Below, piece by piece: positions 1 to 9,292 of a stretch of DNA of 64,000 nt. The stretch lies in contig NZ_JBGQOG010000005.1 of the NCBI RefSeq assembly GCF_052113705.1, positions 186,001-250,000 on the forward strand, written 5' to 3'. The position numbers and the translations under genes were made by a program. Below the pieces are notes generated by a model that was given only the letters and a program-made list of their open reading frames with translations, did not search any database and was not told where the DNA came from. The first letter of the stretch is position 1; the number at the start of each line of letters is the position of its first letter. Origin of the DNA: JBGQOG01 sp052113705. Lineage in GTDB: Bacteria; Pseudomonadota; Alphaproteobacteria; Rhodobacterales; Rhodobacteraceae.

Positions 1-115
1 CGCGCGCGTCGAGACCCAGTTTGCCTGGCCACATCAGGTGCCGCAACTGATCGCGGCCTACCAACGTGCGCTGGCGAAAAATCCGGCGGTAAAACGGAGC
101 GAGGCCGTCCAATGA
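1..115 (+). CDS. C-terminal fragment, glycosyltransferase-like (partial)
   Basis: Only the last 37 codons are inside the window, in the frame that starts at base 2 and stops at TGA 113-115. The visible tail contains FAWPHQVPQLIAAYQRALA, which resembles the last helix of GT1/GT4 glycosyltransferases, where the C-terminal helix packs back on the N-terminal domain. The setting, next to a flippase and other polysaccharide genes, supports this. With so little sequence the family is a guess, and the gene could be another enzyme of the same locus. Confidence 0.45.
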   Translation, partial: ARVETQFAWPHQVPQLIAAYQRALAKNPAVKRSEAVQ

Positions 116-517
116 CCGGGGCGGTACTGCGGTCGCCACAAGATGCCCATCCTGTGCGGCGCGAACCAGGGTGCCCCTTGCTCGGGGCCCCGGACTGCTG
201 CCGCGGGTTGCGCAGAGGCGATGCGGTATCATGCAAGGGTTGACTTGCCTGCGGGCGGTGCGCCGGTGGCAAGGGGCGCGTTTGCGGGGCGACAGTGCCG
301 CCTTGCCTTTGGTCGGTGACCGCAGGGCGGGCGCTCTCCTGAACTGGGAGGCCCGGATGTTGCGGGAAACAACGGCCATGCAAGGTGGTTCTTGCGCAGT
401 TGGCGCCAACCGCGGCGTTGCAGTCGAGATCTGCCGTCAGCAGCGCACAGGCGGTTTCCGGCCGGTTGCGCAGCACGCCGCCCAGACCATCGCGACCAGT
501 CATCATCGGGGCTATGC
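116..517. other. 402 bp region without convincing gene
   Basis: This stretch separates the glycosyltransferase tail from the flippase. Several overlapping frames are open on both strands, but their translations are arginine- and proline-rich with no recognisable motif, as expected for chance frames in GC-rich DNA. The flippase frame is also open back to 392, but that extension is of the same low-quality type. A promoter for the downstream genes could lie here; I see no clear consensus or terminator. Confidence 0.4.
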
Positions 518-1882
518 ATGAGCAAACAACGCCAAGGCCGAGAGATGAAATCGGGTGCCACAGTGATCGCGCTGCGCATCGGCGCGGCGGGTCTGGCCTA
601 TGCGCTTGTGGTGGTGCTGGCACGTTGGCTGACAGCAGAAGACTTCGGCCATTATTCGATGATCATCTCCGTGATGACGATCACGGCTTTCGTCGCGCGT
701 CTCGGGGCCGATATTGGCGTGGTGCGGTTTCTGGGTCTCTATCGGGCGAATGGTCAGGCTGATCTGGCCGAGGGCCTGGTGCGCACCGCGACGCGGGCGG
801 TCATCGGCCTCTCGGTCACCATTGGGTTGATCGCTTCGGTGGCGGCGTGGTTTTGGCCCGGGCTGTCGGACAAGCCCTTTCCCTACATCGTGTCGGCTCT
901 TCTCGTCTTTCCGGCCTTCACCTTGACGGATGTCATGAGTGGCGTCCTGCGCAGCTATGGCGAGAATGTGTCCGCATTGGCGCCCAAGGATATTTATTGG
1001 CGGGTGGCAACGGTTGTCGTTGCGGGGGTGGTTGTGTTGCTGGCGCTGCCGGAGGGCACCGCCCTGACGGTGCTGATGGCGGGCTCCGGCATTTCACTCA
1101 TGGTCCTGACCTTTTTGCAATACCGCAAGCAAGCTGCCTTGCGCCTGCGTCGGGACGGCAAAATTACCCAGATCCGGACGGATATTCCCGCCTGGACGGC
1201 AAGCGCAAAACACCTGTTGGTCGGCTCGTTTGCCCGCAATGCCGCCCGGACATTCGATGTCTTGCTGGTGGGTGCGCTGCTGTCGGTGCCGCTTGCCGGG
1301 GCCTATTTTGCGGTCAGCCGCACGGCTGAGCTTCTGGGTTTCATGCTCTCGGCGTTGAACATGATCGTGGGGCCCACCGTGGCGCGCGGCACGGCGGAGG
1401 GCCGGATCGAGGAAACCCAGCGCAAGTTGTCCTTGCTTGCCGTGTTTTTGCTCGCGACCTCCGCGGCGCTGATGCTCGCCTTCATCTTCTTTGGCCGCAC
1501 CATTCTCGCGCTGATGGATCCTGATTTCGTGCAGGCCTATCCTGCCTTGCTGATCTTGTCGCTCGGGCAATGCGTGAATGTGTTTGTCGGCAGCTCGGGT
1601 GTCGTGCTGAATATGACCGGTCACGAACGGGTCAGTGCCCGCGTCCAGTTGATCACGATGCCGGTCAGCCTGATTTTGCTGGCCATCTTTACGCCGCTGT
1701 TTGGCTTGAACGGTACGGCTCTGGCCAGCACGATCGGAATCTCCATTTGGAATATCTGGCTGTGGATTGAGGTTTTGCGACTGACCCCTTACGACCCATC
1801 CATACTCGGGGTGCGGTGGCTTTTCCGCAAAGGCGGGCGCCGGACCGCCGATGACAGCACCGCAGGAGGGGAACGGGGATGA
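518..1882 (+). CDS. Polysaccharide/oligosaccharide flippase (Wzx/MOP family)
   Basis: Predicted inner-membrane protein of 454 residues with roughly a dozen long hydrophobic segments spread evenly, the pattern of Wzx-type MOP-superfamily flippases that move lipid-linked sugar repeat units across the membrane. The N-terminus (ATVIALRIGAAGLAYALVVV, then LTAEDFGHYSM) is typical of the family. Starts at 518 or 545 are both possible; 518 is chosen because GGGG lies upstream. Its TGA overlaps the ATG of the next gene (ATGA at 1879-1882), so the two are probably translated together. Family assignment is firm; the transported glycan is unknown. Confidence 0.85.
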   Translation: MSKQRQGREMKSGATVIALRIGAAGLAYALVVVLARWLTAEDFGHYSMIISVMTITAFVARLGADIGVVRFLGLYRANGQADLAEGLVRTATRAVIGLSVTIGLIASVAAWFWPGLSDKPFPYIVSALLVFPAFTLTDVMSGVLRSYGENVSALAPKDIYWRVATVVVAGVVVLLALPEGTALTVLMAGSGISLMVLTFLQYRKQAALRLRRDGKITQIRTDIPAWTASAKHLLVGSFARNAARTFDVLLVGALLSVPLAGAYFAVSRTAELLGFMLSALNMIVGPTVARGTAEGRIEETQRKLSLLAVFLLATSAALMLAFIFFGRTILALMDPDFVQAYPALLILSLGQCVNVFVGSSGVVLNMTGHERVSARVQLITMPVSLILLAIFTPLFGLNGTALASTIGISIWNIWLWIEVLRLTPYDPSILGVRWLFRKGGRRTADDSTAGGERG

Positions 1883-3846
1883 ACGCAAAGCTGCTTTGGT
1901 ATGTAAACCGGTTGCGCGCGATGTCCGTGCCGGAACTGGCGCATCGGTTGCGCGAACGCCGCCTGCGCAAGGCGGGCCGCGCCATCGGTGCCGCGCGGTT
2001 CGCACAGACGGGGGCGGTCCGGGCTGGGGCAATGCCTTTTGATCCGGATCGTTTTGACGCCCTCGCGCGCGAGGCGGTGCCGGAATGGCGCGCCGAAGTG
2101 GCACGCGCCCAGGCCGGGGCCTGGCATTTCCTCGGAACCGACTGGCCGCAAACGCCGCTCGACCGCTTGTGGCACCTTGATCCGTCCAGCGGCCTTGACT
2201 GGCCCGCCGAGCCATATTGCTTTGACATCAATTACCGCCACCAATCGCGCCTCGGCGACATCAAATTTGTCTGGGAAGTGAACCGCCTGCAAATTCTCCC
2301 GGTCGCGGCGGCACTGGCCCGCGCGGATGGTGACACGCAGGCCCGCGATTTCGCGCTCTCCCTGATCGACAGTTGGATCGCGGCAAACCCGCCCTATCGG
2401 GGGGTGAACTGGTGCTCGGGCATCGAATTGGCCATCCGCGCGGTGAACATCCTTGCCGCCGTGGCCCTTCTGGGGCCGGAAACGCTCTCCCCGGACCTTG
2501 GGCGCCGCCTTGTCGAAAGCCTGGATGCGCATCGCTTCTGGCTTGCCCGGTATCCGTCACGCTTTTCATCCGCCAACAACCACCGGATTGCCGAACTGGC
2601 GGCTCTGCACATTCTGGGCCGCTGCATGCCGGACCTTACGGGCGCGCGGGCCGAGGCGGATGCGTCCTGGCGCGAATTGATGGCAGAGGCGCTCTTGCAA
2701 ATTCACCCCGATGGGGTCGGGGCCGAGCAATCGCCCACCTACACCAGCTTTACGCTCGAATGGCTCGCACTGTCGGTCGCCGTCGGGCGGGATGCGGGCG
2801 ACATTGTGCCCGCCGAGGTCACGGCCCGGCTGACGGCCGCGGCAACGGTGCTGCATGTCATGGCGGATACGCTGGGCAACCTGCCGCGGATTGGCGACGA
2901 TGACGAAGGCCGGGTTTTGCTGTCTGGTGCGGCGCGCGAAGCGGATTATCCGGCGCTGATCCTGTCGTCCTTGTCAGCGCTATTGGCGCGCCCGGATCTT
3001 GCCCCCCGGCGCGACCGCGCACATTTGCGCCAGCTCTGGCTGGGGCGCGCTGATGCGGGGGCAGTCCCCGCCGAAGGGGTTCGCCATTTCGATGCGGGCG
3101 GCTATTCCGTCGTGCGCAGCACCATTGCGGGCCGCGAAAGCATTCTCTGCGTTGATCACGGCCCCCTGGGCTTTCTGGCCATTGCGGCGCATGGCCATGC
3201 CGATGCGCTGGCCGTATGGTGGCACCTTGACGACCAGCCGGTGCTGATTGATGCCGGGACCTATCTGTACCACGCCGGCGGCAGCATCCGCGATCGGTTC
3301 CGGGGCACGGCGGTCCACAACACGCTCTGTCTCGACGGGGTGGATCAGAGCACGATTTCGGGGGCTTTCAACTGGTCACGCAAGGCTCAGGCCCGGCGCA
3401 TCGCGCGTGCTGATGCGACGATTGAAGCCGTGCATGACGGGTACAGCGGCCAAGGTGTCTTGCATCATCGCAGCATCACCCCGGTCGCGGATGGATACGA
3501 AATTCGGGACTGGCTCTCGGGCACGCCAGCCCGCGCCGAGGCTGTGGCGACCCTGCATTGGCTGATCGCGCCGGAACTGACCCTGCATCAGGAGGGATCG
3601 GGGGTCGTGCTGCGGCGGGACGCGGAGGCCGTGATGCGCATTGACGCCTTCCGGGCAGACGCGACACAAAACCCTCAGCCGGAGCCTGTGCCGCTCGAGA
3701 TCATGGCGGCCGAAGTGTCTCCCGATTTTGGACGCCGCGCTGATACCCAAGCGCTCAGCATGAGCCTGCCTGCCCGCGCCTTCGCGGCCGGGGGCGTGGT
3801 CACCCGCTTTACCGTTCTGGCAGGGTCGCGTCAGTCTCATGAATAG
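1879..3846 (+). CDS. Heparinase II/III family protein
   Basis: 655 residues. The N-terminal half is alpha-helical in character (LWYVNRLRAMSVPELAHRL), as in the all-alpha domain of heparinase II/III-like proteins. The C-terminal half carries the signature block near residues 438-500: HGHADALAVWWHL, VLIDAGTYLYH and AVHNTLCLDGVDQS. Family members are polysaccharide lyases, and in exopolysaccharide loci they are usually thought to trim or release the polymer. No obvious signal peptide is seen, so the location is uncertain. Coupled to the flippase upstream (ATGA) and overlapping the next gene by 8 bp. Substrate is not inferable. Confidence 0.85.
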   Translation: MNAKLLWYVNRLRAMSVPELAHRLRERRLRKAGRAIGAARFAQTGAVRAGAMPFDPDRFDALAREAVPEWRAEVARAQAGAWHFLGTDWPQTPLDRLWHLDPSSGLDWPAEPYCFDINYRHQSRLGDIKFVWEVNRLQILPVAAALARADGDTQARDFALSLIDSWIAANPPYRGVNWCSGIELAIRAVNILAAVALLGPETLSPDLGRRLVESLDAHRFWLARYPSRFSSANNHRIAELAALHILGRCMPDLTGARAEADASWRELMAEALLQIHPDGVGAEQSPTYTSFTLEWLALSVAVGRDAGDIVPAEVTARLTAAATVLHVMADTLGNLPRIGDDDEGRVLLSGAAREADYPALILSSLSALLARPDLAPRRDRAHLRQLWLGRADAGAVPAEGVRHFDAGGYSVVRSTIAGRESILCVDHGPLGFLAIAAHGHADALAVWWHLDDQPVLIDAGTYLYHAGGSIRDRFRGTAVHNTLCLDGVDQSTISGAFNWSRKAQARRIARADATIEAVHDGYSGQGVLHHRSITPVADGYEIRDWLSGTPARAEAVATLHWLIAPELTLHQEGSGVVLRRDAEAVMRIDAFRADATQNPQPEPVPLEIMAAEVSPDFGRRADTQALSMSLPARAFAAGGVVTRFTVLAGSRQSHE

Positions 3847-5203
3847 TCCGGCGTCCCCCCTTGCCTATGCCGACCAGCTGAGCGCCGCCCGGCCCGACAC
3901 TGTTGGCCGGGCGGCCGCAGTGATCACCATATTGGCCGTTCTCTTTTTCTCCGGCGCGTTTTTTGAGCAATTGCTTATTGGCAGCGGTGCGGGCGGTGGG
4001 ATTTCCCTGCAGGTTCGGATCCTGAATGCGGCAAAACTGCTTCCTGTCTATATCGCCGCGTTTTGGTGGCTCGCGCGGTATCGGCGGCTGGCCGCTCCGG
4101 TGCTGCATGCATATTTGCTGGTCTGGCTGTTTCTCATCTACTTTCTGCTGAACGGGATGTTTCGCCCGGAGGCGTTGCTGAACGTCGGGCTGTGGATCCC
4201 GTCGCTGATGGTGTTCGTGTCCGGCATTGGCATTTCGCTGCGCATGGATTTCCCGCGTTTCGTGCGCCTGCTGTCGGGCACGCTGTTGGTGGTCGGTGTC
4301 GCTTCGTTGGTCTATATCTATTTTATCCCGTCCATGGGGCTGATGCAGGGCCGTGGTGCCGTGGGAGATGACCTCAGCAACTCTTCCCTTTATGGGGTGC
4401 CGCAAGGGGTCTTTATTCACAAGAACAAGCTTGCGGATGCGATGGCGATGGGGGTGATCATTGCCATCGGTGCGCGGGGCATTATTTCCACGCGCTACCG
4501 TATCGTGCTGTTCTCGCTTTCATTCTTTTTGTTGCTGCAGGCAGGGTCTGCCAACAAACTGATGGGAGTGGTGGGTGCCTTTGCCGCGCTGTTGACCTGG
4601 CGGTTGCTGATCGGGCTGACCCGCTCGCGTATCGGCGCAAAGATCATGTTGTTCTTGCTCTTGGCGATCTTTGCGTTCTCGATCCCGCTGCTCATCGACA
4701 TCGCGCTGACGGCCCTTGGCAAAGACGTGACGCTGACCGGGCGCGTCTACGTCTGGGCCACGGCCGAGCGCGCGATTTCACTGCAGCCGATCTTTGGATA
4801 TGGCCCGGTCTCGATCTGGGATGGTCCGCTTGGTTTTATTCCTGAGCTGCCCTATTTCAAGGCTCCGCACGCGCATAATGTGTTGCTCGAAGTGACCCTG
4901 CAATCCGGGGTCTTGGGGGGGATCCTTGCGACAGCTGCCATCCTGTCGCTCTCCAATCAGGTCTTGTCCTGCGTCGACACCCGTAGTCCGCGCTTCACTC
5001 TGGCCCTGATGGTGCTGGTTTCGATGCTGCTCCGCTCGACGTTTGAGTTCAACTTTTTCAGCGGCAGCGATTTTTCGGTGTTTATTTTCGCCGGACTATT
5101 CAGCTACTTGGTTCTTGATACACGCATTGCGCCAGCAAAAGCTGCAGCATTTGCCCCAGCAGCCGGACAGGCATGGCGCCGTCCCGCGGAGTTTAGGCAA
5201 TGA
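3839..5203 (+). CDS. O-antigen ligase / Wzy-type polymerase family membrane protein
   Basis: 454-residue polytopic membrane protein with about ten hydrophobic segments. A large non-membrane loop near residues 300-345 contains GRVYVWATAERAISLQPIFG, then a short block ending PHAHNVLLEVTLQSG, the Wzy_C signature that includes the conserved H-N pair. Such proteins either polymerise repeat units (Wzy) or ligate glycans to a lipid acceptor in the periplasm; flanking flippase, sulfotransferase and glycosyltransferase genes favour exopolysaccharide polymerisation. Starts 8 bp inside the heparinase-like gene and ends in an ATGA overlap with the sulfotransferase. Confidence 0.8.
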   Translation: MNSPASPLAYADQLSAARPDTVGRAAAVITILAVLFFSGAFFEQLLIGSGAGGGISLQVRILNAAKLLPVYIAAFWWLARYRRLAAPVLHAYLLVWLFLIYFLLNGMFRPEALLNVGLWIPSLMVFVSGIGISLRMDFPRFVRLLSGTLLVVGVASLVYIYFIPSMGLMQGRGAVGDDLSNSSLYGVPQGVFIHKNKLADAMAMGVIIAIGARGIISTRYRIVLFSLSFFLLLQAGSANKLMGVVGAFAALLTWRLLIGLTRSRIGAKIMLFLLLAIFAFSIPLLIDIALTALGKDVTLTGRVYVWATAERAISLQPIFGYGPVSIWDGPLGFIPELPYFKAPHAHNVLLEVTLQSGVLGGILATAAILSLSNQVLSCVDTRSPRFTLALMVLVSMLLRSTFEFNFFSGSDFSVFIFAGLFSYLVLDTRIAPAKAAAFAPAAGQAWRRPAEFRQ

Positions 5204-6039
5204 AACGGTTCTTTCTCGTCGGTTCTCCCCGCTCGGGCACGACATTGCTGCAAAGCCTGCTGGGATGTTCGCCTGAGCTGACAACCTTTCAGGAATCGCA
5301 TCTGTATTCGCATGCGCTGTCGCGTCGTCTGCCGGTGCTGGTGCCGCTGCGGTCGCCTGTGGCGCTGGCCCGGCGCTTTTACACCGAGAACGGCATTGAT
5401 CCCGCGGCACTGCCCGCGTTCTTCGCCCCGGCACGGCTGTCGTCGCGCGCCATCGCGCGCTACTTTCTCGAGGTGCTGGATCGCGCGGCGAGCAGCCGTG
5501 GCCGCACGGCCTGGCTTGAAAAGACACCGCGCCACCTGCTCTACACCGATCTGATCGAGACCGCGGCGCAATCGGTGCGTAAACCCGTGCAGTTCATCCA
5601 TTTGGTGCGCGATGGTGTCGGGGTCGCGTCATCCCTCGCCAAGGCCTCGCAAAGCTGGAACCGGCCCACGGATCCTGCCGATGCGCTCGCGCGGTGGCAA
5701 AAGGAAGTTCGGCTGACGCGCGCGCTGATGGGCCGGGCCAACCACCATCTGGTGATCTACGAACATCTCGTGAAGACGCCCGAAGCCGTCGCCCTGTCGC
5801 TGGCGCGCAAATGCGGTTTTGAGCTGAGCGAGGCCGACCTTCTGCGCCGCACTGAAGTGTTGTCAGAGATTGTGCGTGCCGATGAGAGCTGGAAAACCGA
5901 CACTGCCCAACATGGGATCGGTCAGCTTGACCGGGCCGCCACCCATATCGGCGCGGAACAGGTCGCTCAACTTGAAACGACGATTGACCGCCGCGACTAC
6001 GATTGGTTGTGCGACCACGCATTGGCCGCCAGAGCATAG
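5200..6039 (+). CDS. Sulfotransferase family protein (PAPS-dependent)
   Basis: 279 residues. The N-terminal 5'-phosphosulfate loop is clear: FFLVGSPRSGTTLLQSLLG at residues 4-22, and the 3'-phosphate-binding region appears as IHLVRDGVGVASSL near 130. These are the two PAPS-contact motifs of cytosolic-type sulfotransferases. Translationally coupled to the polymerase-like gene by an ATGA overlap, so sulfation of the polysaccharide or its lipid-linked precursor is the likely role. Family is sure; acceptor is inferred from context only. Confidence 0.85.
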   Translation: MKRFFLVGSPRSGTTLLQSLLGCSPELTTFQESHLYSHALSRRLPVLVPLRSPVALARRFYTENGIDPAALPAFFAPARLSSRAIARYFLEVLDRAASSRGRTAWLEKTPRHLLYTDLIETAAQSVRKPVQFIHLVRDGVGVASSLAKASQSWNRPTDPADALARWQKEVRLTRALMGRANHHLVIYEHLVKTPEAVALSLARKCGFELSEADLLRRTEVLSEIVRADESWKTDTAQHGIGQLDRAATHIGAEQVAQLETTIDRRDYDWLCDHALAARA

Positions 6040-6073
6040 TCCTCCGCCGCATATTTTTGGGAATTTGATTAGC

Positions 6074-7099
6074 ATGAACAACGCCACTGCCCTGACCGAA
6101 CCGCCCGTTGCCCCGCTTGCGGGGGGCCTGATGATCACCTGGAAACGCGAGTGCTATCGCTCTATGGCGACGTCGCGTAGTTTGGGCGTGCCGCTGGAAT
6201 TGATCAGCCGGGGGCGGCCGGGGGGCAAACTGGCCAAGGCCTGGGGCTATGTCCGCAATATCGGCGCGACAATCAGCTGTCTGATGCGCCGTCGCCCCAA
6301 AGCGGTGATCTGCCTGAACCAGCCGCCTTTCCTGCCAATGGTCTGCGCCCTCTACTGCAAGCTGACCGGGGCGCCGCTGATCCTGGATTTTCATTCCGGC
6401 GCGCTGACCATTCCCTATTGGCGCCCGTTTGTGCCCTTCTATCGGCGACTTGTGCGCAAGGCGCCGTTCACGCTGGTGCACAACCGTTTTGACGGCGAGG
6501 TCATGGCCGAATGGGGCGGTCGTCCCATCCATATGATCGCGCTGCCGCAAAGCGAATTTCCGGGCGTGCGCTACGCGCCGCGTGCGGGCCGTCCGTTGAT
6601 TTTCTTCGTCTGTTCCTTTGCAGAAGACGAGCCTATCGACATTGCGCTCAACGCGATGCGGGCGATGCCCGAGGTTGATTTCGTGATCTCGGGCAACTAC
6701 CGCAAGCGCGGCCTGTCGCCGGATCAGATGCCTGCAAACATTCGGCTGGCGGGCTTTATGGACTATGCCGACTATCTGGCAACCATGGCCGAAGCCTCGG
6801 CGATGCTGACCTTGTCCACCCGGGCACATATCATGCAAATGGCGGTGCACGAGGCGATGACCATCGGCACGCCGGTGGTGACGAACACATCGAGCACGCT
6901 GGAAGAGGTGCTGGGGGCCGGTGGTATTCTGACCGAAATTGACGCGCCGTCGCTGGTTGCTGCGATGCGGCAGGCGATTGAGCGTCAGGCAGAGCTTGCG
7001 GCCGGGATGGCGGCCGCCAAGCCGCGGGTGTGGCAGCAGATTGCGGATGAATTGGCAGCGCTCCGGCGCGGCCGGGCCGATCTCTTCGCGGCACAATAA
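6074..7099 (+). CDS. Glycosyltransferase family 4-like
   Basis: 341 residues from the ATG at 6074; the frame is open further upstream but that overlaps the sulfotransferase gene in another frame. Features of a GT-B enzyme: an N-terminal Rossmann-like half (PLILDFHSGAL, then TLVHNRFDGEVM) and a C-terminal half with ADYLATMAEASAMLTLST and the EX7E-like block VHEAMTIGTPVVTNTSS near residue 265, where the nucleotide-sugar is held. It follows the sulfotransferase by 34 bp and is the last gene of the exopolysaccharide set. Donor and acceptor sugars are unknown. Confidence 0.8.
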   Translation: MNNATALTEPPVAPLAGGLMITWKRECYRSMATSRSLGVPLELISRGRPGGKLAKAWGYVRNIGATISCLMRRRPKAVICLNQPPFLPMVCALYCKLTGAPLILDFHSGALTIPYWRPFVPFYRRLVRKAPFTLVHNRFDGEVMAEWGGRPIHMIALPQSEFPGVRYAPRAGRPLIFFVCSFAEDEPIDIALNAMRAMPEVDFVISGNYRKRGLSPDQMPANIRLAGFMDYADYLATMAEASAMLTLSTRAHIMQMAVHEAMTIGTPVVTNTSSTLEEVLGAGGILTEIDAPSLVAAMRQAIERQAELAAGMAAAKPRVWQQIADELAALRRGRADLFAAQ

Positions 7100-7529
7100 T
7101 CGCCAGGCACCGCATCTGTGACGCCGGATCGGGGAAGGCCACGCCGGCGTCCGGGATCCTTGGGCGCGTCACGAGTGTCGCCCGCAGTCCCTACCGCAGG
7201 CCGTCATCGGCGCCAGACCGCCGTCCGGGCGAAATGGGTTTGCAGGTCTGCGGCTGCGCTTCCCGACGGGGGAGGCGCGTCCGGCGTATCTGATCTCTGG
7301 GGTCGGGTTCCGGGGAGCCTTCCTCTCTCATGGCGGTTTCTGGGCCTGTCCGGGCCAGATGGGCGGCAAATTGCCTCCGCTGTCAGCTCCGGGGCGGTGC
7401 CTCCCGGCTCCGGCGATCCACCCCGCGCAGTGGCATGTTGCCGCCAGCCTCCGATGGTTTGCTTTTGCTCTGAAGGCACCCAGCCGGGCCTTGATCCCGG
7501 GAGCGACGGGGGGACGTGCTCCGGTGGTT
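7100..7529. other. 430 bp convergent intergenic region
   Basis: Lies between the + strand polysaccharide genes and the - strand gamma-glutamyltransferase-like gene, so it should hold terminators for both. The best structure is an inverted repeat GACGCCGG (7120-7127) / CCGGCGTC (7144-7151), 20 bp after the glycosyltransferase stop, but without a following T run. Open frames here give low-complexity translations with no motif. I see no supportable gene. Confidence 0.4.
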
Positions 7530-9233
7530 TCAGGTCGTGCCCGGATTGATCGCCGGAGCCTTGTCGGGCCAGAACCGCACGCCGGGTCGCGCCAGACCGC
7601 CACCGGTGGCCGCCACCGTGCCATCTGCGCGCCAGCAGGCGGCACCGGTCATCGTTTCGCCAAAGGCAATCGCATTCATCCCGCCGCCGATATGCGGCAT
7701 CACCCGCACCTCATGCCCCATAGCCTCCAGCGCGGCCTGCTGCGGCGCATAGGCCTGTTCGATCTCCACTTCCTGCCCTTGCGTCCAGATGCGCGGGGCT
7801 TCAACCGCCTCTTGCAGGCTCATGCCGTGGTCGATCAGGTTGACGATCGCCTGCAGCGCAGAGGGAAAGATCCGCAAACCGCCCGGCAACCCCAGCGCAA
7901 AGACCGGCGCGCCATCCTTCATCAGGATCATCGGGGCCATTGAGGTGGGCACCCGCTTGCCGGGCACCACCGAGAGGGCGCGGCCCGGATGCGGGTCGAA
8001 ATTGCTCATGTAATTGTTGGGGATGATGCCGGTGCCGGGCACGGCAAAGCGCGCGCCGAAAAGGCCGTTGATCGTATGGGTGGCGCTGACGATGTTCCCC
8101 TCGCGGTCGGCCACGGTGATATGGGTGGTATCGTGGCTCTCATAACCGGGGCTGCGGGGCGCGGGCAAAGCGGCGGCGCGGCGGATCTGCGCGCGGCACT
8201 CGGCGGCATAGGATTTTGAGGTCAGCCGCTCGACCGGCACATCGACAAAGGCCGGATCGCCCGAATGTGCGCGGCGGTCGGCAAAGGCGATGCGGATCAC
8301 CTCGACCAGCAGATGCAGGCTTTCCGGGCTGCCAAAGCCCATGCCCGCCACATCATAGCCCTCAAGCATGTTCAGCATCTGCGTCACATGCACGCCGGAA
8401 GAGGCGGGGGGCGGCGGTCCGGCAATCTCGAACCCGCGGTAGCTGCCGATGATCGGCGCGCGCTCAATCGGTCGATAGGCGCGCAGATCATCCATGCTCA
8501 CCCAGCCCGCATCGGCGCCGCCGGTCTGCATCCGCGCGGCAAGGGCTGCCCCCAAGGCACCGTCATGCAGGGCAGCCGCCCCCTCACGCTGGATCAGCCG
8601 CAGGCTCTCGGCATAATCGCCCATCATCAGCCGGTCACCGGGTGCGGGCGCGCGGCCCCCCGGCAGCAGGATGCGGGCGATTTCGGCGTCTTGCGACAGC
8701 TCGCCCGCCGCCTCGCCAATCGCGCCCGAGAGGTAATGTGTCACCGCAAAGCCGCGCGCCGCCAGCCGGATCGCGGGTTCCACCACATCCGCCCAGGGCA
8801 AGCGGCCATAGCGCGCCTGCATCTGATGCCAGCCCGCAAGGTTGCCCGGCACCGCCACCGCAGAGGCGCCGATCATGTTGCGCCGCCCGACGGCCTCCAT
8901 ATAGAGGGCCGGATCATCGGAGACCGGCGTGTAAATTTCAGGGTGCATCGTGGCTGCCGCCGAGGAAAGCGCGTCCACCACCAGATGCCGCCCATCGGCC
9001 AGCCGCAGATGCGAAAGGCCACCGCCCGCAATGCCCACCATCATCGGCTCGACCACGGTCAGCGCCAGAAGGGCGGCCACCGCCGCATCCACCGCATTGC
9101 CCCCCGCCGCCAGCATCTCGGACCCCGCCGCCGAGCCCAGGGGATGGTTGGTGACCACCATGCCGCCCGCACCGCTGGCGGGTGTTTTCTCGCAGGTAAA
9201 GGGCAGGGGCTTTGCGGGCATGGGGGGTCTCAT
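7530..9233 (-). CDS. Gamma-glutamyltransferase (Ntn-hydrolase) family protein
   Basis: 567 residues from the ATG at 9233 (another in-frame ATG lies at 9221). Gamma-glutamyltransferases are autoprocessing Ntn hydrolases; the cleavage/catalytic Thr is seen in HDTTHITVADREGN at about residue 369, followed by the substrate-loop region GTGIIPNNYMSNFD. The N-terminal block NHPLGSAAGSEMLAAGGNAVDAAVAA is also diagnostic. There is no signal peptide, unlike periplasmic Ggt, so a cytoplasmic enzyme acting on imported gamma-glutamyl or amide compounds is more likely. It is the last gene of a run that includes a polyamine-type ABC importer. It may be an acylase or hydrolase rather than a glutathione enzyme. 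Confidence 0.85.
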   Translation of the reverse strand: MRPPMPAKPLPFTCEKTPASGAGGMVVTNHPLGSAAGSEMLAAGGNAVDAAVAALLALTVVEPMMVGIAGGGLSHLRLADGRHLVVDALSSAAATMHPEIYTPVSDDPALYMEAVGRRNMIGASAVAVPGNLAGWHQMQARYGRLPWADVVEPAIRLAARGFAVTHYLSGAIGEAAGELSQDAEIARILLPGGRAPAPGDRLMMGDYAESLRLIQREGAAALHDGALGAALAARMQTGGADAGWVSMDDLRAYRPIERAPIIGSYRGFEIAGPPPPASSGVHVTQMLNMLEGYDVAGMGFGSPESLHLLVEVIRIAFADRRAHSGDPAFVDVPVERLTSKSYAAECRAQIRRAAALPAPRSPGYESHDTTHITVADREGNIVSATHTINGLFGARFAVPGTGIIPNNYMSNFDPHPGRALSVVPGKRVPTSMAPMILMKDGAPVFALGLPGGLRIFPSALQAIVNLIDHGMSLQEAVEAPRIWTQGQEVEIEQAYAPQQAALEAMGHEVRVMPHIGGGMNAIAFGETMTGAACWRADGTVAATGGGLARPGVRFWPDKAPAINPGTT

Positions 9234-9292
9234 CTGTTGTCTCGTCAATAGGGTAGCCGGGGTGCCGGGCCCCGGCCAGAGGCGATGCGGGC

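Noticed and set aside
7118..7549. 143-codon + strand frame after the glycosyltransferase
   Set aside because: It starts within a convergent intergenic region, overlaps the end of the GGT-like gene, and its product is low-complexity without motifs.
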